Assembly (NCBI RefSeq): GCF_031157255.1
Contig: NZ_JAVIFX010000012.1
Span: forward strand, 62,001-126,000
Length of the DNA: 64,000 nucleotides
Source: Bradyrhizobium sp. LHD-71
GTDB lineage: Bacteria > Pseudomonadota > Alphaproteobacteria > Rhizobiales > Xanthobacteraceae
Reading direction: 5' to 3'
In this document: in pieces, positions 59,693 through 64,000 of the stretch
How positions within the stretch are numbered: position 1 is the first letter of the stretch
Layout: each line of letters starts with the position of its first letter
Notes under the pieces: generated by a model
What the model was told of the DNA's origin: nothing
What the model saw: only the letters and a program-made list of their open reading frames with translations
Databases searched by the model: none
Program-made: the position numbers and the translations under genes

Positions 59693-60558
59693 CAGGCAGA
59701 TTCCCACGGCATCCGCCGCTGCGCGAGCGAGGCGGCAAGCGCCGTGCAGCCAAGCGTCAGGGCGAACAGCAGGACTCCCAGCGCCGCGGCGCCCGGCCAG
59801 TCGAAAAGCTGGAGCGTGAACTGGTAGATCATGAGCGGCACCACGTGGACCCGGCCGCCGCCGATCAGGAACGGGATGACGAAAGCCGCCATGTTCAGCG
59901 CGAAGACGATGAGACCGCCGGAGATCACGCCCGGCAGGCTGAGTGGAAGCAGCACCTTGGCGAACACCTGCGCGTCGCTCGCGCCATGAATGCGCGCCGA
60001 GCGGCCAAGGTCGGCCGGAATGTTCTCGAGCGCCGCGAAGATCGTAAGGATTGGATAGGACAGGCTGCTGAAAGTCCCGACGATGATCACGCCAGTCATC
60101 GTGTTCATCAGCTCGATCGGCTGGCTGATCAACCCCAGTCTGATCAGGTTGGCGTTGATCACGCCGTTGTTGCCGAGCAGCAGCATCCAGGCAAAGGAAG
60201 CGACGACCAGACTGATCATCAACGGCAGCAGCACGATCAGCGTCAGCCAAAGCCGTGCGAAGCCGGATTTCACCCGGTGCAGGTGGAGCGCGACGGGATA
60301 GCCGAGCAGAACACTAAGCACCGTGGTGGCTGCCGAGATGTAGACGGTGCGCGCAAAGGCTGCGACGTAGTTTGGATCGCCGATGAACCGTGTGAAGTTC
60401 CTGAGCGTGAATTCCGTGCCGACGAGTGCATGGGCGTCGTAGGGCCGGAACGCGAGCGACAGCACCATGGCCATGGGAACGACGAAGAATACGCCAATGA
60501 GCACGGTGATCGGCAGACAGAGGACGCTGCGGCCGAGGAGTTCAGAGAGGCGTGCCAT
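59692..60558 (-). CDS. ABC transporter permease (PotB-like)
   Basis: A 288-residue permease with about six helices and the EAA loop S-A-R-I-H-G-A-S-D-A-Q-V-F-A-K-V-L-L-P-L-S-L-P-G. R-A-L-F-type opening helix F-F-V-V-P-M-A-M-V-L. It overlaps the second permease and starts 2 bp after the ATPase stop. The two permeases form the transmembrane heterodimer. Confidence 0.93.
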   Translation of the reverse strand: MARLSELLGRSVLCLPITVLIGVFFVVPMAMVLSLAFRPYDAHALVGTEFTLRNFTRFIGDPNYVAAFARTVYISAATTVLSVLLGYPVALHLHRVKSGFARLWLTLIVLLPLMISLVVASFAWMLLLGNNGVINANLIRLGLISQPIELMNTMTGVIIVGTFSSLSYPILTIFAALENIPADLGRSARIHGASDAQVFAKVLLPLSLPGVISGGLIVFALNMAAFVIPFLIGGGRVHVVPLMIYQFTLQLFDWPGAAALGVLLFALTLGCTALAASLAQRRMPWESA

Positions 60559-60560
60559 CC

Positions 60561-61655
60561 TCAGCTGCCCCGCCGGTCGAAGACCAGCCAGTCACAGGCC
60601 TTGATCCGCGCGATGACTGTTTCGCCTTCCTGGGGCAGGTCCTCGGCGCCGGCTGGCATCTGGGCTGCGAGCTCAGTCCCGTCAGCCAGTCCAAGCACAT
60701 AGCGCACGAAAGGCCCGACGAATGCGCGTGCGAGAACTTGCGTGTCCAGTCCCCCGGCAGCTTGCCTATCGAGCCTGACACGGTCGGGACGGACCGCCAG
60801 GCGGAGAGTGTCGCCGGCCGAGAAGCGCCGGTCGGCGGGAAGCGTTATCATGCATCCTCCCGGCAAGCGAAGCGAGACACCGTTTGGACCCGCTTCGATC
60901 ACAGTGCCGTCGAGGAACGTGGCCTCGCCGATGAAACCAGCGACGAATTCACTGGCCGGGCGCGAATAGATCGCGTCCGGCGTACCAGCCTGCTCGATCA
61001 CGCCCTTGTTCATCAACACGATGCGATCGGACAGCGTCAGCGCCTCCTCCTGGTCGTGAGTTACGTAGATGGCCGTGACGCCGACGGACCGCTGGATGCG
61101 TCGAAGCTCCACTTGCATCTCGCGCCGCAGCTTGGCGTCGAGGCTGGAGAGGGGTTCGTCCATCAGGATGACGCGCGGCTGGACGGTGAGCGCGCGTGCG
61201 ATGCCGACGCGCTGCTGCTGGCCGCCGGAGAGCTCGCGCGGATAGCGCGTCTCGAAGCCAGAGAGCCGAACAATTTCAAGCGCTGCGCCGACCCGTCGGT
61301 TTATTTCGGCCTTCGGCATGCGACGCATCGCAAGTCCGAAGCCGACGTTGTCGAACACCGTCAAGTGCGGAAACAGGGCATGGCTCTGGAACACCATGCC
61401 GAGCTCGCGCCGATAGGACGGTGTCCGGACGATCGAGCGGCCGCCGATGAGCACGTCACCGGAATCAGGATGTTCGAAGCCGGCGATAATGTTGAGCGTT
61501 GTGGTCTTGCCGCACCCGGAGGGACCGACCAGTGACACGAACTCGCCATGGCCGGCGGAAATGCTGATCTCGTTCAGGACGGTCGAGCCGTTGAACGCCT
61601 TCCGAAGTGCGCGTAGCTCCAGCGCACTCCCGTTCTCGGGCGCCGCAAGTGTCAT
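60561..61655 (-). CDS. ABC transporter ATP-binding protein (PotA/CysA type)
   Basis: A 364-residue ATPase. Walker [11 protein letters not shown]-loop [10 protein letters not shown], signature L-S-G-G-Q-Q-Q-R-V, Walker [13 protein letters not shown] and H-loop V-T-H-D-Q. The C-terminal 120 residues are the TOBE regulatory domain. ATG 61655 follows AAAGGTCAGGCG; the open frame to 61949 is the shadow of the binding-protein gene. It energises the two permeases. Confidence 0.95.
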   Translation of the reverse strand: MTLAAPENGSALELRALRKAFNGSTVLNEISISAGHGEFVSLVGPSGCGKTTTLNIIAGFEHPDSGDVLIGGRSIVRTPSYRRELGMVFQSHALFPHLTVFDNVGFGLAMRRMPKAEINRRVGAALEIVRLSGFETRYPRELSGGQQQRVGIARALTVQPRVILMDEPLSSLDAKLRREMQVELRRIQRSVGVTAIYVTHDQEEALTLSDRIVLMNKGVIEQAGTPDAIYSRPASEFVAGFIGEATFLDGTVIEAGPNGVSLRLPGGCMITLPADRRFSAGDTLRLAVRPDRVRLDRQAAGGLDTQVLARAFVGPFVRYVLGLADGTELAAQMPAGAEDLPQEGETVIARIKACDWLVFDRRGS

Positions 61656-61665
61656 CGCCTGACCT

Positions 61666-62733
61666 TTACTGCTGGATTTCGCGCTGCCAGCGCTCGGACA
61701 GGGTGACCCGATCCCGGTTGTAGATGGCCCAGGGCACGTGCGCCGCGTTGACCACTGCCTCGGTCGGCGGGAAGTTGGTCGCGACCGCCGGCGAAAGCCG
61801 GGTTTTGGTGTTGACCGCGCCCATCGAGGCATCCTCGGCGAGAAAGGCCTGGCTTTCCGGCGACAGCATGAAGTTGGCGAGCTTCTGCGCCTCTTCCGGA
61901 TTGGGCGCGCCCTTCGGGATGGCGATGTAGTGTGCGGTGGCAACGGCACCTTCCTTCGGCAGGGCCCAGCGGATCGGCAGGCCGGCCGCTGCGGCCTGCA
62001 CCGCCGAGAACTGCGGCACGAAGCAGAGCCAGATTTCCTTTTGCTGGAAGAGCTGGATGACCTGGCCGAGCGGCCCCATGAAGGTGCGGATATTCGGCTT
62101 CATTTCGCGGATCTTGGCAAAGCCCGGGTCCATCGTGACGGCGGGATCGCCGCCGAGCAGGCTGGTTGTGCGTGCGAGCGTCGCGAAGGCATAGGTGTTG
62201 GTAAACTGGGGGATCGAGACGCGGTTCTTGTAGCCAGGCGCCCATAAATCAAAGAACGAATCCGGTGTCGGCAGGCCCGCGGCCTTCACGGCTTCGGCGT
62301 CGTAGACCATGACCGTCAGATTGCTGAAGACCGCTGATCCCATGCCGTCGGCGTCGCGGTATGCGGCCGGGATGTCGGCGAGATTGGGGACGATCTTCGG
62401 ATCGAGATTGGTCCAGAGGTCGAGCTCCTTGCCCTGCAACCACGGGCCCTGGTCAAGCGACACCAGATTGACCTGCGGGCTCGCCTTCTGGGCGATGCTG
62501 CGGGCCAGCGTCTCGGCGCTGAGGAGAGCCGAGCTCGAAATCTCGATGTTGTGGAGCTCCTTCATCTTCGGGATGACGAAGCGATCGAACGAGCGCTTGT
62601 AGACTGCGGAGACCACCACGGCGAGCCGCTTGGTCTGGGCGATGGCAGGGCTGGCGCACAGGGCGCTGGCCGCGGCCGCGCCGACCGCCATCTTGCCGAG
62701 GCCGCGGCGGGTGATCGCTGGTGTCATGCTCAT
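61666..62733 (-). CDS. ABC transporter substrate-binding protein (PotD-like), Tat-exported
   Basis: A 355-residue periplasmic binding protein. The signal has a twin-arginine motif T-R-R-G-L-G-K-M-A-V-G with cleavage after A-I-A-Q. The mature protein shows V-V-V-S-A-V-Y-K-R-S-F-D and the S-F-F-D-L-W-A-P-G-Y-K-N-R-V-S-I-P domain typical of extracellular solute-binding family 1. Its cargo could be a polyamine, phosphonate or related small cation. It is the first gene of the operon, 66 bp after the GntR regulator gene. Confidence 0.93.
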   Translation of the reverse strand: MSMTPAITRRGLGKMAVGAAAASALCASPAIAQTKRLAVVVSAVYKRSFDRFVIPKMKELHNIEISSSALLSAETLARSIAQKASPQVNLVSLDQGPWLQGKELDLWTNLDPKIVPNLADIPAAYRDADGMGSAVFSNLTVMVYDAEAVKAAGLPTPDSFFDLWAPGYKNRVSIPQFTNTYAFATLARTTSLLGGDPAVTMDPGFAKIREMKPNIRTFMGPLGQVIQLFQQKEIWLCFVPQFSAVQAAAAGLPIRWALPKEGAVATAHYIAIPKGAPNPEEAQKLANFMLSPESQAFLAEDASMGAVNTKTRLSPAVATNFPPTEAVVNAAHVPWAIYNRDRVTLSERWQREIQQ

Positions 62734-62799
62734 CGGGGCGTCCTTGCAGTCGCTGGAGGTTGCGGAAATCCGGCGCCGGCGGCGCGCGGAGGCGGATGG

Positions 62800-63564
62800 T
62801 CAGGGAAACTCGATTTGCCGGGGCATGGTGTTGGCGCGCGGAACGAGACGCACTGCATACTGGTAGCGCTGCGGGTGGTAATGGGCTTCGGTCGCGTCGA
62901 GCACCGAGCCGTCGGTGGCGAAGTAGACGCGCTCCATGCGGATGATGGGATGCCCGACCGCGAGGCCGAGCGCCTTTCCGACATGCGCGGGAGCGGCGAC
63001 GGCTTCCATCGTCTGCTCGGCATGGGCGAAGACCTTGCCGCTTCGCATTTCCACCACGCGAGCCGAGGGAATATGCCCAGCGAAATCCGCCGCGCCGACG
63101 AAGCGCGCGCTCTCGTCGGGAAAATAGGCCTCGATATAGGAGAGCGGCTCCTTGCCGGCCTGGTTCACGCTGACGTAGCACTGGCACTCCTGCCCTGGGG
63201 GCACGCCCATGGTGCGCGCGAGCGTGACTGGCGGGACACGTCGGCCGGCGCTGAGCAGCTTCAGGTTAAGGTGCGGGTGGATGTCGTCGATGTAGCCGAA
63301 CAGGCTGGCCTTCTTCACCGCCTGATCCGGGCCGATGACGAAGGTGCCGACGCCTTGCTGCCTGCGCACCAGATTGCTGCGTATGAGATTGTCGAGCGCG
63401 TGACGGATGGTGATCCGGCTGACGCCATATTGCGCGCAAAGATCGCCGTCCGACGGCAACCGCGAACCGGGCGGAAAAACCCCGTCGTGAATCTGCCGTG
63501 CCAAATGCTCCTCAACCTGCCGATAGAGCGGCGCGGCGACGAGGCGAACAGGTGTGTAGTTCAT
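62800..63564 (-). CDS. GntR-family regulator with UTRA effector domain
   Basis: A 254-residue HutC-type regulator. The winged helix (about 10-75) has L-Y-R-Q-V-E-E-H-L, P-P-G-S-R-L-P-S-D-G-D-L-C-A-Q-Y-G-V-S-R-I-T-I-R-H-A-L-D-N-L and R-R-Q-Q-G-V-G-T-F-V. The rest is the UTRA ligand domain. It likely represses the adjoining ABC importer, and possibly the divergent monooxygenase, in response to the imported compound. ATG 63564 is preferred over ATG 63654. Palindromes lie just upstream. Confidence 0.92.
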   Translation of the reverse strand: MNYTPVRLVAAPLYRQVEEHLARQIHDGVFPPGSRLPSDGDLCAQYGVSRITIRHALDNLIRSNLVRRQQGVGTFVIGPDQAVKKASLFGYIDDIHPHLNLKLLSAGRRVPPVTLARTMGVPPGQECQCYVSVNQAGKEPLSYIEAYFPDESARFVGAADFAGHIPSARVVEMRSGKVFAHAEQTMEAVAAPAHVGKALGLAVGHPIIRMERVYFATDGSVLDATEAHYHPQRYQYAVRLVPRANTMPRQIEFP

Positions 63565-63582
63565 CCGTGCTATCCTAGTTAA

Positions 63583-63597
63583 TATCATCATATGATA
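63583..63597. promoter_or_regulatory. AT-rich palindrome, candidate GntR operator 1
   Basis: TATCAT and ATGATA arms around CAT, located about 19 bp upstream of the GntR start codon. Similar palindromes occur at 63655-63669 and 63746-63755. Confidence 0.55.
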
Positions 63598-63654
63598 GCA
63601 TATTCTGCACGCCAGCACATCTTTTGAGCGGCGCCGAGATTTTTCGGCTAACAC

Positions 63655-63669
63655 ATAACCATATGTTAT
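63655..63669. promoter_or_regulatory. AT-rich palindrome, candidate operator 2
   Basis: ATAAC and GTTAT arms around the self-complementary-like CATAT. It lies mid-way in the divergent region. Confidence 0.5.
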
Positions 63670-63745
63670 ATCTAATTAATTTCATATTTCGGTCATCCCT
63701 CGCAATCCACAATAAGGCAGTCGCTTTCCATTATTTGAGCATTAC

Positions 63746-63755
63746 ATGATATCAT
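63746..63755. promoter_or_regulatory. AT-rich palindrome, candidate operator 3
   Basis: ATGATATCAT is a perfect 10-bp palindrome, about 70 bp before the monooxygenase start. It contains the same ATGAT/ATCAT half-sites as operator 1. Confidence 0.5.
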
Positions 63756-63824
63756 AATATGTTGTAATAAGAACTCCCGCTCGCGGCGACCGCGTTCCCT
63801 TGCGGGGGACTGGGGAAATTACGA

Positions 63825-64000
63825 ATGGCGAGGCGTCACGCCGAGATTGCGGGAGCCGGTATCACGGGGCTCACCCTGGCCGCGGCCCTCGGCCAGGCTG
63901 GCTGGAGCGTCCGCGTCCACGAAAGCGCAGCCGAATTACGATCGACCGGCGGCGGACTCTATCTGCGGACCGACGGTCAGCAGGCTGCGCGCCGTCTGGG
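63825..64000 (+). CDS. FAD-dependent monooxygenase, N-terminal part (cut by window)
   Basis: Only 58 complete codons lie in the window. The dinucleotide-binding motif A-G-A-G-I-T-G-L-T-L-A-A-A-L is followed by V-R-V-H-E-S-A-A-E, where the glutamate normally contacts the FAD ribose, as in UbiH/PHBH-like aromatic hydroxylases. The rest, including the catalytic domain, is outside. It is divergent from the GntR regulator and may be co-controlled with the importer. Confidence 0.85.
   Translation, partial: MARRHAEIAGAGITGLTLAAALGQAGWSVRVHESAAELRSTGGGLYLRTDGQQAARRL

Overview
The window reads as chromosomal DNA of a GC-rich alphaproteobacterium of the Hyphomicrobiales, most likely Bradyrhizobium, Rhodopseudomonas, Afipia or a close relative (Nitrobacteraceae). 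The assignment rests on gene content and order (tolQRAB/pal/cpoB/tilS/ftsH; uvrC-pgsA-moaD-moaE; ubiK next to lgt; rplY-pth-ychF), on an FMN riboswitch in front of a type II lumazine synthase, and on short dispersed palindromes of the kind common in these genomes. No 16S rRNA or complete tRNA gene is present, so the genus is inference.

Layout. (1) 1-8400 is accessory: two LysR regulators, two alpha/beta hydrolases, an NTF2-like protein, a metallo-beta-lactamase-fold gene broken by a one-base deletion, a DUF1275 membrane protein and a divergent APH(3'')-type streptomycin kinase. The kinase sits between 13-bp direct repeats, the right one abutting what looks like the 3' end of a tRNA. (2) 8909-23846 is the Tol-Pal envelope cluster followed by tilS and ftsH. 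It is interrupted between tolB and pal by about 6.5 kb holding an MFS transporter, an NADP-dependent reductase, a GGDEF-EAL protein and a FeeM-like N-acyl amino acid synthase. (3) 23924-28476 holds small secreted proteins, a periplasmic RNase T2, rlmJ, a cold-shock protein and an outer-membrane beta-barrel. (4) 28820-34206 is uvrC, pgsA, moaD, moaE, a PrmB-like and a second methyltransferase. (5) 34264-41315 has two different branched-chain aminotransferases, a marR/response regulator/sensor kinase operon behind a long palindrome, proC, a two-helix pore-like protein and a YbjN protein. (6) 41861-51720 is the FMN riboswitch and ribH, prs, ubiK, lgt, midA-like, pgeF, a tyrosine phosphatase, rplY, pth and ychF. 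(7) 51757-58819 mixes an enolase-superfamily enzyme, DUF4282, paired MaoC proteins, small membrane proteins, an outer-membrane-like protein, an NTF2-like protein and a serine hydrolase. (8) 58913-63564 is a complete ABC importer (two permeases, ATPase, Tat-exported binding protein) with a GntR/UTRA regulator, divergent from an FAD monooxygenase cut off by the window end.

How the genes work together. Envelope maintenance dominates: Tol-Pal constriction, FtsH quality control, Lgt lipidation (Pal and the 44 kb lipoprotein are likely clients), PgsA phospholipid synthesis and PgeF peptidoglycan editing. Translation and tRNA functions (TilS, RlmJ, PrmB, RplY, Pth, YchF) and cofactor synthesis (MoaD/MoaE, RibH, UbiK) make up most of the rest. 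The most unusual items are the aph(3'') segment with its repeats, the interrupted tol-pal cluster carrying a FeeM-like synthase, the marR operator, and the 2TM protein with a changed pore-filter position. I did not find a clear new multi-gene defence or mobile system.
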